Positions 33,635 through 41,308 of a stretch of DNA of 41,308 nucleotides are shown piece after piece; the first letter of the stretch is position 1, and each line of letters starts with the position of its first letter. The stretch covers positions 1-41,308 of the forward strand of contig CALIZI010000433.1 of the NCBI GenBank assembly GCA_938028705.1. Direction: 5' to 3'. This DNA is from an uncultured Saprospiraceae bacterium. Its GTDB lineage: Bacteria; Bacteroidota; Bacteroidia; Chitinophagales; Saprospiraceae. The translations under genes were made by a program, and so were the position numbers. The notes under the pieces are model-generated. The model was not told where the DNA came from, ran no database searches, and worked only from the letters and a program-made list of their open reading frames with translations.

Positions 33635-34246
33635 ATGAATAAAAAGGAGTTATCCATTGCCATCTTGGCGATTGTATATAGTGTCGGAATTATTGGGATT
33701 AAATTTAATGTATTTAGAGATATTTTGTCGCTCACCCCTTTGAATTTATTGTTTTCACTGGCTGTATTACTTTGGAATCACGAGGACTGGAACGGAAGAT
33801 TTGTAGTGGCGATTACAGTAGTTGCTCTGGCAGGATTTTTCGTAGAAGTGGCGGGTGTACAAACAGGTGCGATTTTCGGAACATACGCTTATGGCAGCAC
33901 ACTTGGTTGGAAATGGCTCGACGTACCACTCGCTATGGCGGTCAATTGGTTGATATTGGTATATTGTGCAGCGGCGGCGGTCAGTCGGCAGACATGGCAT
34001 ATCGCTATCAAGGCACTCATTGGAGCAGTGCTAATGGTCAGCATGGATTTTTTGATTGAACCCGTAGCCATACAATACGACTTCTGGCATTGGGCAGGCG
34101 GCGAGATTCCCATTCAAAATTATATGGCATGGGGCATCATTTCTTTTGTATTATTAATGCTGTTTCATCGGCTTGTACCTCTTATTCACAATACAGTAGC
34201 TATCGCTTTACTGATATTTCAAATTGTATTTTTTATTATTTTATAA
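33635..34246 (+). CDS. Carotenoid biosynthesis membrane protein, CruF-like
   Basis: With the ATG at 33635 the product has 203 residues and about seven membrane helices. Conserved features of the CruF (carotenoid 1,2-hydratase; DUF422) family are visible: AGFFVEVAGVQTGAIFGTYA, YGSTLGWKWLDVPLAMAVNW, SMDFLIEPVAIQYDFWHWAG and IPIQNYMAWG. CruF adds water to the end of a linear carotenoid in 2-hydroxy or glycosylated pigment pathways. No other carotenoid gene is in the window. The longer frame from 33563 would extend into the methyltransferase remnant and promoter, so I reject it. Confidence 0.82.
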   Translation: MNKKELSIAILAIVYSVGIIGIKFNVFRDILSLTPLNLLFSLAVLLWNHEDWNGRFVVAITVVALAGFFVEVAGVQTGAIFGTYAYGSTLGWKWLDVPLAMAVNWLILVYCAAAAVSRQTWHIAIKALIGAVLMVSMDFLIEPVAIQYDFWHWAGGEIPIQNYMAWGIISFVLLMLFHRLVPLIHNTVAIALLIFQIVFFIIL

Positions 34247-34399
34247 AAAATATAATTTATAATTTTATCTTATTTAAAATACAAATATTTAAAAATCAAT
34301 AATTTTACAATACAAATAATTCATTTCACATATTTAAATTTTCTCAAAAAGTAATCAATACTTTTTATTCGATTTTTAAAATGAACTGCCCCTAGTAGC

Positions 34400-34512
34400 G
34401 GCTGTCTTTAGCTCCGATAGCTATCGGAGAAAAGGTTTGAAAAACCTTTAACTCGCGTATATTCGCGCTAACGTGAATGCTCCCTTACGGTCGTGGGCAG
34501 CTAAAGACAGCC
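34400..34512. repeat. 113-bp hairpin element between cruF-like and mazG-like genes
   Basis: The 14-bp arms GGCTGTCTTTAGCT and AGCTAAAGACAGCC are perfect. Inside are the palindrome CTCCGATAGCTATCGGAG (34412-34429) and AAAGGTTTGAAAAACCTTTA. A looser extension (TAGTAG / TACTAT) reaches 34392-34519. The rest of the gap 34247-34735 is AT-rich with no gene; ACGTTTAGTAAACGGAGT near 34608-34625 recalls MITE family 1. Confidence 0.65.
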
Positions 34513-34735
34513 CGTACTATCAGTCACTTTGGGCAAACTTAGACGGATAAGCATAAATGCACATAAAGTGCTGATATTTATATACTTACTAATGTCGATA
34601 ATATGCTACGTTTAGTAAACGGAGTCTGATATTCAACAGATTATGCCTCATTGGAAAATTAAAAAAAACACAGTAGAATCAATCAAATTACAAACTCGTC
34701 CGCCCTTTGTCGTCGGTCGTTCACCGTCCAATATT

Positions 34736-35074
34736 ATGACTATAAAAGAAGCACAACAAATCGTAGATGAATGGATAAACACCATCGGAGTACGCTACTA
34801 CAACGAACTCACCAATACTGCTGTTCTCATGGAAGAAGTAGGTGAAATGGCACGACTTATGGCGCGGATATACGGCGAACAATCCTTCAAAGACAAAACA
34901 AAGGAAGTCACTGCCCAAGCCGACCTCGCCGACGAAATGGCAGATGTCCTTTTTGTACTCATCTGCCTTGCCAACCAAACGGGGATTGACCTCACTCAAG
35001 CCCTCCAAAAAAACCTTGACAAAAAAACCAAACGCGATGCCCGACGACATGCTAATAACGAAAAACTTAAATGA
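34736..35074 (+). CDS. MazG-like nucleotide pyrophosphohydrolase
   Basis: The ATG at 34736 gives 112 residues, the usual length; the frame open from 34643 would add an unlike extension. The all-alpha NTP-PPase signature is present: LMEEVGEMARLMARIYGE (EExxE), then LADEMADVLFVLICLAN (ExxD). The magnesium-binding acidic residues are intact. Members hydrolyse non-canonical NTPs to NMP and pyrophosphate; the substrate is not predictable here. Its TGA overlaps the start ATGA of murF-alr by 4 bp, so the two are translationally coupled. Confidence 0.85.
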   Translation: MTIKEAQQIVDEWINTIGVRYYNELTNTAVLMEEVGEMARLMARIYGEQSFKDKTKEVTAQADLADEMADVLFVLICLANQTGIDLTQALQKNLDKKTKRDARRHANNEKLK

Positions 35075-37584
35075 CAATGAATATTCAAAAAATAGCTGAC
35101 ATTATTTCCGCCGATTTTCTGCACGATACTATTTATCCTGCCGATATTTCACAGCTATTATTTGATAGTCGTAAGGTCTCTTTGCCACACAGGTCGCTGT
35201 TTTTTGCTATCAAAGGTACACGCCACGACGGACATGATTATATAGAAGATGCTTACGCGAAAGGTATTAAAAATTTTATTATAAATAATAAGAAAAATAT
35301 AAATATTTTTCCTGATGCCAATTTTTTACTCGTTAAAAATCCCCTCGAAGCCCTCCAAACTTTAGCTCAACACCACCGCCAACAATACGACCTCAAAACC
35401 CTCGCCATTACGGGCAGCAATGGCAAAACCATCATCAAAGAATGGCTCTACGAACTCCTCCGCGAAGAGCATAATATTGTCCGCAGTCCGAAAAGTTATA
35501 ATTCACAACTTGGCGTACCCTTGTCTGTTTGGCAGATAAATGACGGGCATGATTTGGGGATATTTGAAGCAGGTATTTCGCAAGCGGGTGAAATGGAAAA
35601 ACTGGCGCACATCATTCAGCCTGATATTGGAATATTAACCAATATCGGCGAAGCTCACAGTGAAGGTTTTTCGAGTATGCAAGAAAAATTAAGAGAAAAA
35701 CTTAAACTCTTTTCTTCCTGCCATACTATTATTTTTAGAAGTGATAATGAATTGATTAACAAAGAGATAAGCAAGATGTCTGACACTTTCAAAGTGTCTG
35801 ACATCTCACCCGAAGTGTCTGACATCTGGACTTGGGGCAGAAATAAAAACGCGAATCTGCACATTACAAATATTGATAAAAAAAACGGTCATACCACACT
35901 TTATGCCACTTTGAATGATGCGCCAAACAGCGAATCTATCTCCATAGAAGTGCCTTTTACTGACGATGCTTATCTGGAAAATATAGCACATTGCTGGGCG
36001 GTGATGTTGTATTTTGGATACGATAACAGCACGATTGCTACGCGCATGAGGGAGCTTCAAGTGGTGCCTTTGCGCCTTGAACTCAAAGCCGCTGTCAATA
36101 ATTGTACGCTCATTAATGACAGTTATAATAATGACCTCAACTCACTCGAAATCGCGCTGGATTTTTTGGTGCAGCAAGGCGGTGATAGGTCGGCTACGCT
36201 AATTTTGTCGGATATTTTACAGAGTAATTTGCCTGCCGATGACCTCTACACACAAGTTGCGCGATTGGTAAAAGACAAAAACGTCAAGCGATTTATTGGT
36301 GTCGGAAATGATATTTTAACGATTCAAAAATACCTACCCGAACAAGTTGAGACAGCGTTCTATTCTACGACTAATGACTTACAGAAATATTTTTTAAAAA
36401 TCGAATTTAATCGGGAAAATATCTTGCTCAAAGGCGCACGCGATTTTAAGTTTGAGCGCATCGCACGTCTGCTCGAACAGAAGGCGCACCGGACGGTTTT
36501 GGAGATTAACCTCAATGCGCTCACACACAACCTTAATGTATTCAGCCGCTACCTCAAGCCCACTACTAAGGTCATGGCAATGGTCAAAGCGGCGGCTTAT
36601 GGAAGCGGCAGTTATGAGGTGGCGCGGCTGCTGGAATTTCAACAGGTGGATTACCTCGCGGTGGCTTATACCGATGAAGGTGTGGAACTACGCAAGGCAG
36701 GCATTCAACTCCCAATATTGGTACTGAATCCTGAAGATGCGAGTTTTGATACGCTCATTCGGCATGGGCTGGAGCCGGAAGTGTATAGTTTGGATATGTT
36801 AGAAAAGCTAACTAAAGTCATTCATTATCAGAAAATTACGAATTACCCGATTCATTTAAATATAAATACAGGCATGAATCGTCTTGGATTTGAAGCGGAA
36901 CATATTGATGAATTAGTACATTTTTTAAATAAAAATAATACGGTAAAAGTCGCGTCTGTTTTTTCTCACCTTGCAGGTAGCGACGATGCCCGATTCGATG
37001 ATTTTACCCGTCAACAAATCAATACTTTTGAATCTTTATATCAAAAAATAAATCTATTTATCCAAGACACACCGATGCGTCATATTCTCAATTCGGCGGG
37101 CATCGTGCGCTTCCCCGATGCTCAAATGGATATGGTACGATTGGGTATAGGATTATACGGAATAGGCTGTGCAGAAATCCAACAAGACCTCGACATGGTG
37201 AGTACCTTAAAAGCCAGTATTTCGCAAATAAAAACTGTACACAAAAATGAAACGATTGGTTATAATCGTGCCGGAAAAGCAAGCCAAGATATGCGTATTG
37301 CCACCGTCAGTATTGGTTATGCTGACGGCTATTTGAGACAATTAGGTAATGGATGTGGCAGCGTCATCATCAAAGGCAAAGAAGCCCGTACTGTGGGCAA
37401 TATATGTATGGATATGTGTATGGTCGATGTAACGCATATACCCGAAGCGGATGTAGGTGACGAGGTGATTATTTTTGGAAAAGAAAAACCCATACAACAA
37501 CTCGCCGATGAATTACAAACGATTGTTTATGAGGTATTTACTAATATTTCGGGGCGTGTAAAGCGGGTGTATTTTCAAGAGTGA
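35071..37584 (+). CDS. murF-alr: Bifunctional UDP-N-acetylmuramoyl-tripeptide:D-alanyl-D-alanine ligase / alanine racemase (MurF-Alr fusion)
   Basis: This 837-residue protein joins two peptidoglycan enzymes, as is usual in Bacteroidota. The N-terminal MurF part (about 1-465) has LFFAIKGTRHDGHDY, ATP motif ITGSNGKT, SYNSQLGVPLSVWQ and NDSYNNDLNS. It adds D-Ala-D-Ala to the muropeptide. The alanine racemase part (about 470-837) has the PLP lysine Lys506 in MVKAAAYGSG, catalytic Tyr731 in IGYNRAG, and NICMDMCMVDVTH. It supplies D-Ala. A short repetitive insertion (SDTFKVSDISPEVSDI) encoded by a REP-like palindrome lies in the MurF half and is in frame. It starts inside the end of the mazG-like gene. 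Confidence 0.95.
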   Translation: MTMNIQKIADIISADFLHDTIYPADISQLLFDSRKVSLPHRSLFFAIKGTRHDGHDYIEDAYAKGIKNFIINNKKNINIFPDANFLLVKNPLEALQTLAQHHRQQYDLKTLAITGSNGKTIIKEWLYELLREEHNIVRSPKSYNSQLGVPLSVWQINDGHDLGIFEAGISQAGEMEKLAHIIQPDIGILTNIGEAHSEGFSSMQEKLREKLKLFSSCHTIIFRSDNELINKEISKMSDTFKVSDISPEVSDIWTWGRNKNANLHITNIDKKNGHTTLYATLNDAPNSESISIEVPFTDDAYLENIAHCWAVMLYFGYDNSTIATRMRELQVVPLRLELKAAVNNCTLINDSYNNDLNSLEIALDFLVQQGGDRSATLILSDILQSNLPADDLYTQVARLVKDKNVKRFIGVGNDILTIQKYLPEQVETAFYSTTNDLQKYFLKIEFNRENILLKGARDFKFERIARLLEQKAHRTVLEINLNALTHNLNVFSRYLKPTTKVMAMVKAAAYGSGSYEVARLLEFQQVDYLAVAYTDEGVELRKAGIQLPILVLNPEDASFDTLIRHGLEPEVYSLDMLEKLTKVIHYQKITNYPIHLNINTGMNRLGFEAEHIDELVHFLNKNNTVKVASVFSHLAGSDDARFDDFTRQQINTFESLYQKINLFIQDTPMRHILNSAGIVRFPDAQMDMVRLGIGLYGIGCAEIQQDLDMVSTLKASISQIKTVHKNETIGYNRAGKASQDMRIATVSIGYADGYLRQLGNGCGSVIIKGKEARTVGNICMDMCMVDVTHIPEADVGDEVIIFGKEKPIQQLADELQTIVYEVFTNISGRVKRVYFQE
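35774..35828. repeat. REP-like palindrome inside the murF coding region
   Basis: The arms AGATGTCTGACACTTT and AAAGTGTCTGACATCT are complementary except at one base (35774-35806). A third partial copy, GAAGTGTCTGACATCT, follows to 35828. The element keeps the reading frame and adds about 15-18 residues between conserved MurF parts. Confidence 0.7.
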
Positions 37585-37591
37585 TTTTTTG

Positions 37592-37727
37592 GAACCACGA
37601 AGCACACTAAGGACACGAAATCGAACTAACGTGAAAGGAAACTAAGATTACTGAAGAAATTCCTTACGATGCCTTGTGTTCTTCTGCATTAGTTCGATTT
37701 TAGTGCCTTTAGTGTCCTTTGTGGTTC
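37592..37727. repeat. Hairpin repeat with ACCACGAAG / CTTTGTGGT arms
   Basis: GAACCACGAAGCACACTAAG, GGACACGAAATCGAAC on the left pair with GTTCGATTTTAGTGCC, AGTGTCCTTTGTGGTTC on the right. It fills the gap between murF-alr and the convergent DUF4286 gene. It resembles the inner arms of the 33361 MITE. No target duplication seen. Confidence 0.65.
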
Positions 37728-37729
37728 AA

Positions 37730-38041
37730 TCAAGACTGTTGTATGACTTCCATTATGGTACGAAAAGCAACGTATTTATCGCGGTATTTTTCAGTGTGGT
37801 CGGCTTGTAATTTTTTAGCGTGCTTATCTTGGTATTCTCGGAATTTTTCCATGCTTGGCGACAGGTATTGAATGGCAAAAGTGACACCCTGTTTTTCGTC
37901 TTCACCGAGTATGCGCGACATTTTATATGCTGTAAATAAACCCGTATTCATCACATCAGGAATATGTGTTTGCCGCATCCATGTTTCCCAATCTTCTCTG
38001 AATGGAGTCATTATTTTTACCGTTACATTATATAGTATCAT
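37730..38041 (-). CDS. DUF4286 family protein
   Basis: The 103-residue protein matches the small Bacteroidota DUF4286 family: MILYNVTVKI, WETWMRQTHIPDVMNTGLF, VTFAIQYL, a C-terminal YQDKHAKKLQADHTEKY and VAFRTIMEVI. It has a ferredoxin-like fold by pattern, no signal peptide and unknown function. Full length. It is convergent with murF-alr with a hairpin repeat between. Confidence 0.85.
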   Translation of the reverse strand: MILYNVTVKIMTPFREDWETWMRQTHIPDVMNTGLFTAYKMSRILGEDEKQGVTFAIQYLSPSMEKFREYQDKHAKKLQADHTEKYRDKYVAFRTIMEVIQQS

Positions 38042-38195
38042 AGTTTTGTTTTGTATTTTTTTAATAAATATAGGAATGACCGCTACATTATATGAAGTGC
38101 AAAAATAGGCAAATGAAATGAGTAAAAGAAAATAGCAGTTGGCGTACAGTACATTTATTGAAAAAAGAAAATATGTAGTCCTGCCATCGAAATAA

Positions 38196-38238
38196 AAAGA
38201 CTATCCCCCGCGATTTCCGCAGAGGATAGTCTTTTCTA
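38196..38238 (-). terminator. Terminator of the PLAT-like lipoprotein gene
   Basis: On the minus strand AAAAGACTATCC and GGATAGTCTTTTT form a stem with an inner CTGCG / CGCGG part, followed by T residues, 20 bp after the stop at 38259. Confidence 0.8.
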
Positions 38239-38258
38239 TCAACCAAGATATATGGAAT

Positions 38259-39020
38259 TTAGAAGTTCAATCGACCAAACCCAATAGTGCCTGTGTAGTA
38301 ATAATCCCAAGCAGTAGAACTGGCATTATCTAACCATACATTAGGCGCGGCGAAAATGTAAGACGCACCGGATGAGCCAATACTTTGATAAACAGGATGT
38401 ACATAAACATCAAAGTCCGTCACAAACCAACCGTCAGTACCATACAGTGCGAGTTGTCCCCATTGGGCTTCTACCCAGCTCACTGCCTGACCCGAAATAT
38501 AGCTTCTAAAAAGATATATATCCCAGTCACCTTTTTCGCGGTCATCACCCAAATTATCCAATTCATACCAGCTATGCGTCGAAGTACCCAAGTTTGACCT
38601 AAAGCCCAATCTCGCATATACCGTAGCATCAGTATCGTTATGGGTTTGTGTACCTGTGCGAGTACGAACAGAAGAAAACCACTCTGTACTTACACCACGA
38701 TTTTCCAATTGCTCCGTTGTATTGAGGCTGGCAACGTAGTCATCCACCATTTTTCCCCATTGCTCTTCCACTTCTTCGGCGGTCATGTCGCTACTAAAGC
38801 GAGCATGTAACAAAGGCTTTTCTGCCACAGCACCGTCTGCAATGGGCGATGTGGTATTATTGGCGTTGTTGGTGGTACTTTTAAAACCTTCTTCAGTGCT
38901 TGTTTCTAAGGTATCAATCGTCGAAATCAAGGTTTCTTGTTCGCAGGAGGTCATCAGAATTGAAACTGACAGGATAGCCAATAGGCTCAAAAATCCGAAT
39001 TTTAATTTTAGAATGTTCAT
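38259..39020 (-). CDS. Lipoprotein with a PLAT/LH2-like C-terminal domain
   Basis: This 253-residue lipoprotein has a lipobox ending ILMTSC (Cys26). A Ser/Thr/Asn-rich linker follows to about residue 60, then a short helical part (TAEEVEEQWGKMVDDYVASL). The domain from about 115 onward reads VRTRTGTQTHNDTDATVYAR, then YELDNLGDDREKGDWDIYLF. This resembles PLAT/LH2 beta sandwiches (GTDAxVY...L.N..D.F..G..D), usually lipid- or membrane-associated. The call is by pattern. It is closed by a terminator and appears to be a single-gene unit. Confidence 0.6.
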   Translation of the reverse strand: MNILKLKFGFLSLLAILSVSILMTSCEQETLISTIDTLETSTEEGFKSTTNNANNTTSPIADGAVAEKPLLHARFSSDMTAEEVEEQWGKMVDDYVASLNTTEQLENRGVSTEWFSSVRTRTGTQTHNDTDATVYARLGFRSNLGTSTHSWYELDNLGDDREKGDWDIYLFRSYISGQAVSWVEAQWGQLALYGTDGWFVTDFDVYVHPVYQSIGSSGASYIFAAPNVWLDNASSTAWDYYYTGTIGFGRLNF

Positions 39021-39412
39021 AATTAAATTTTAATAAAATGTTGAATAAAAAATTATTGAATACTAAAACCGGATGGAGAAATACATAAGTCGATATGCTC
39101 ATTGTAATCAAGCTGAATATTGTAAAAAAAATGATGCGTTTGTGTTCAGTTTTACATGAAGCTAATGACTCAACATTGTATTTATTTCATTCGCGGTTAA
39201 AAAAATAATCAGTGTTTTCGTTGTCGGATAATGTAGTGATTCGTGATATATGTTTCATCGTTAAATTGCTAGATGGTTTTATTGTTCTTTGAGTTTATCA
39301 AACTAATCACGAATCAACTAATTACTAAAATAGGTATGTATTGTTTGCGATTATATATCCTTGTTCGATTCAAAAAGTCACCTTGTTGTTTTATTTTTTT
39401 TGATGAATGAAA

Positions 39413-39555
39413 TGAAAAACGGACATAGATACCTGAACCCCGACAGCTGTACGGGGTAAGGCAAAATATCGTATCGTCAAATATGGAATGCGAAAGAGGG
39501 TATCTTGGGAAAATGTCCGTCACAAAACGTTTTTTAATATAAAAAAGACCTCGTA
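39413..39555. repeat. Dispersed repeat, copy B, possibly a structured RNA (upstream of dnaN)
   Basis: Order of blocks as in copy A at 30280. Pairing CGGACA / TGTCCG encloses AGATACC / GGTATCT and an inner hairpin CCCCGACAGCTGTACGGGG (39438-39456). That inner hairpin is a REP-type palindrome absent from copy A. Confidence 0.5.
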
Positions 39556-39734
39556 TTCTGTTTTTTTTGAATACCATATCTATTTTTTTTGGAATGAAAT
39601 TATTGGGCATTTTTCGTCTGAAAGGTAGTGGCTACGCTATGTCGGATGATGTAATTGATGTAATTAAAATCTATTGAATGGAAATTATTAAATATTTTTC
39701 CGCTTAATAGTAGCAAAAAATTCGTGAGAACTTG

Positions 39735-39742
39735 TATTTTTG
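39735..39742 (+). promoter_or_regulatory. -7 box TATTTTTG of dnaN
   Basis: TATTTTTG matches TAnnTTTG and predicts a leader of about 40 nt. The leader carries AAACCTACAACA, shared with the GWxTD gene leader. Confidence 0.55.
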
Positions 39743-39789
39743 CTTTTTAATCCATTTCGATTACAATACAAACCTACAACATCCAGTAT

Positions 39790-40908
39790 ATGAAATTTAG
39801 CACCTCGTCGTCCGACCTGCTCAAACAACTTCAACTTGTTGGTGGTGCAATCGGTTCCAATCCTGTACTGCCTATATTGGAGGACTTTTTGTTCACCATT
39901 GACGGCAGCAAACTCACCATTGCCTCTACCGATTTAGAAACTTCTATTACGACACAACTGGAAATACAATCGGATAAGAGTGGTAGTGTAGCTATTCCTG
40001 CAAAAATCTTGTTGGATACGCTCAAGGCATTGCCCGAACAACCGATTACCTTTAATGTGGATGATGAAAGTTTTGCAGTAGAAATCACCTCTGCCTACGG
40101 CAAATATAAACTCGCCGGAGAAAATGGTGAGGACTTCCCGCGCATTCCCGAACCGGATGAAGTGGATAGTATTGAACTGCCCTCTGCCAGTTTGAGCAAG
40201 GCGATTAATAAAACGCTTTTTGCGACGAGCAGCGACGAATTGCGCCCTGCCATGACAGGCGTGTATTTTCAAGTGGATTTCAGTAAAGTCACTTTCGTAG
40301 CTACCGATGCACATAAGTTGGTCAAATATGCTTTTGAAGATGTGAAGAGCGATGTCTCTACCTCTTTTATTGTGCCTAAAAAAGCCTTGAATCTGCTCAA
40401 AGGCGCACTGCCTTCGGGCGGCGATGTCAAGGTATCGTTCAATAAAGCCCACGTGTTTTTTGATTTTGGCGATGTCAATATGTCTTGCCGTTTGATTGAT
40501 GCGCGTTATCCCGATTATAATGCAGTGATTCCGGTGGACAATCCGCACTTGCTGACACTCGGACGCGGCGATTTTCAGAGTTCGCTCAAACGAATTGCGA
40601 TTTATGCCAATAAGACCACCAATCAGGTCATCCTTAATATCAATGACAGCAATTTAGATGTCTCCGCTCAGGATTTGGATTTCTCTAATGAAGCCAGCGA
40701 AAAAATGACTTGCACCTACACAGGTAGTGACCCCTTGACGATTGGTTTTAATGCCAAATTTCTGGTAGAAATGCTCGGCGTACTCGAATCCGACGAAATC
40801 AAAATGGAACTCTCGACTTCTACTCGTGCCGGTATTTTATTGCCTGCCGAAGCTGAGGAAAACGAAGATATTTTGATGCTCGTGATGCCTGTAATGTTGA
40901 GTAACTGA
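39790..40908 (+). CDS. dnaN: DNA polymerase III beta subunit (sliding clamp)
   Basis: The 372-residue protein has the three-domain clamp layout and normal length. Recognisable parts are LQLVGGAIGSNPVLPILEDF, KLTIASTDLETSI, IPAKILLDTLKALPEQPITF, FATSSDELRPAMTGVYF, FVATDAHKLVKY, IDARYPDYNAVIP and the C-terminal LLPAEAEENEDILMLVMPVM. It forms the ring that tethers the replicative polymerase. It is not next to dnaA or gyrB here, as is usual in Bacteroidota. A perfect terminator follows at 41058. Confidence 0.96.
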   Translation: MKFSTSSSDLLKQLQLVGGAIGSNPVLPILEDFLFTIDGSKLTIASTDLETSITTQLEIQSDKSGSVAIPAKILLDTLKALPEQPITFNVDDESFAVEITSAYGKYKLAGENGEDFPRIPEPDEVDSIELPSASLSKAINKTLFATSSDELRPAMTGVYFQVDFSKVTFVATDAHKLVKYAFEDVKSDVSTSFIVPKKALNLLKGALPSGGDVKVSFNKAHVFFDFGDVNMSCRLIDARYPDYNAVIPVDNPHLLTLGRGDFQSSLKRIAIYANKTTNQVILNINDSNLDVSAQDLDFSNEASEKMTCTYTGSDPLTIGFNAKFLVEMLGVLESDEIKMELSTSTRAGILLPAEAEENEDILMLVMPVMLSN

Positions 40909-41057
40909 TAAATAGTGATTAGTGTGGTTGATTAGTGATTAGTTCGATAAAATAGACTATGAACCACCAACTATGAACTAATGAACTTGAACACTTTTAA
41001 AGCAATTATACATACACAGACTGGCTAATACCAAATTTTATAAAACTCAAAATTTAG

Positions 41058-41092
41058 AAAGGACAACCAGATGGTTGTCCTTTTACTTTTTT
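41058..41092 (+). terminator. Terminator downstream of dnaN
   Basis: AAAGGACAACC, loop AGAT, GGTTGTCCTTT, then a T-rich tail. It lies about 150 bp past the dnaN stop. Confidence 0.85.
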
Positions 41093-41206
41093 AGCCCAAG
41101 TTGAATATCATGGAATGATGCGGATTATCGCAATCGGCGATTTTTGGAACAAATAGATGAAAAAGAAGGCATGTTTAGATTTGCCGTAAAAGTAGTTGAC
41201 ACTTTT

Positions 41207-41290
41207 TCACGCAGAGAACGCAGAGGTCGCAGAGATTTGATAACTAACCCTCTGCGACCTCTGCGTTCTCTGCGTGATTTACTCAATTTG
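41207..41290. repeat. CGCAGAG hairpin repeat (well preserved copy)
   Basis: CACGCAGAGAACGCAGAGGT and ACCTCTGCGTTCTCTGCGTG form a 27-bp perfect stem with their inner extensions. A worn copy is at 28618-28685. Between the terminator and this repeat no gene is evident. Confidence 0.8.
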
Positions 41291-41308
41291 GAACCTATGC
41301 TACATGGC

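Larger units (their letters stand above)
39021..39789. other. 769-bp gap upstream of dnaN
   Basis: No convincing gene. It contains an AT-rich leader of the lipoprotein gene, the dispersed repeat copy B (39413-39555) and the dnaN promoter box. A minus-strand open frame at 39314-39610 is low-complexity and crosses the repeat, so I discount it. Confidence 0.5.

Noticed and set aside
34643-34735. N-terminal extension of the MazG-like protein
   Set aside because: The added residues are unlike the family; the ATG at 34736 gives the normal length.
39314-39610. Minus-strand 98-codon frame upstream of dnaN
   Set aside because: It crosses the dispersed repeat and has low-complexity composition with no recognisable features.
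41115-41308. Open frame after the dnaN terminator reading NDADYRNRRFLEQIDEKEGMF
   Set aside because: It has no start codon, runs through the CGCAGAG hairpin and leaves the window; at most a gene remnant.
1-41308. tRNA or rRNA genes
   Set aside because: I saw no cloverleaf-type sequence or conserved rRNA segments in any gap; a covariance search was not possible.

Overview
The window looks like a chromosome segment of a member of the Bacteroidota, probably near Saprospirales or Chitinophagales. The evidence is a fused MurF-alanine racemase, a GWxTD-family protein, a DUF4286 protein, a CruF-like carotenoid protein, TAnnTTTG promoter boxes, start codons without Shine-Dalgarno sequences, and an IPTL-CTERM-type sorting tail. 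The placement below phylum level is inference.

Layout. 1-6600: five minus-strand genes for exported proteins. Two are caspase-fold (C14) proteins with nearly identical signal peptides, one of them fused to a formylglycine-generating-enzyme-like domain. The others are a small membrane protein, an M43 metalloprotease with a DUF4384-like tail, and an exported protein with a DUF4384-like C-terminus. 7160-8345: an orphan beta-class DNA methyltransferase and a small partner gene, ended by back-to-back terminators. 8438-13588: a 1716-residue surface protein (seven propeller-like repeats, two PKD domains, Cys-rich repeats, IPTL-CTERM tail). 13911-15805: an AHH-nuclease polymorphic toxin and, 2 bp downstream, an Imm11-like immunity protein. 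15887-17161: two small genes divergent from an XRE regulator, with a 19-bp palindrome between them. 17175-18581: a helical-repeat protein. 18814-24084: a membrane protein, a VirD4/HerA-type ATPase with a nuclease-like C-terminal domain, and a large serine recombinase, with no relaxase or mating-pair genes. 24350-28497: an outer-membrane barrel, a TetR regulator, an FG-GAP lipoprotein and a DUF4143 ATPase. 28780-40908: mostly ordinary chromosomal genes (GWxTD protein, nadB, crcB, cruF-like, MazG-like, murF-alr, DUF4286, a lipoprotein, dnaN).

The intergenic DNA is unusually rich in small mobile or palindromic elements. The best supported result is at 32687-33579. A DNA methyltransferase pseudogene there is interrupted by two different non-autonomous elements, each flanked by a perfect 8-bp target duplication. 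Removing both elements plus one copy of each duplication restores one frame from an ATG to a TAA, broken only by one TAG. One of these elements has a second copy at 27173-27350, inserted at the stop codon of the DUF4143 ATPase. Other structure: a perfect 38-bp palindrome before that ATPase, a dispersed possibly structured repeat upstream of nadB and upstream of dnaN, a REP-like palindrome inside murF, and several long hairpins directly upstream of start codons.

The most plausible under-described systems are the exported caspase/metalloprotease cluster and the orphan ATPase-nuclease/membrane protein/recombinase module. The toxin-immunity pair is a clear conflict module of a known kind. All functional statements rest on motif recognition by eye; no searches or structure predictions were run.
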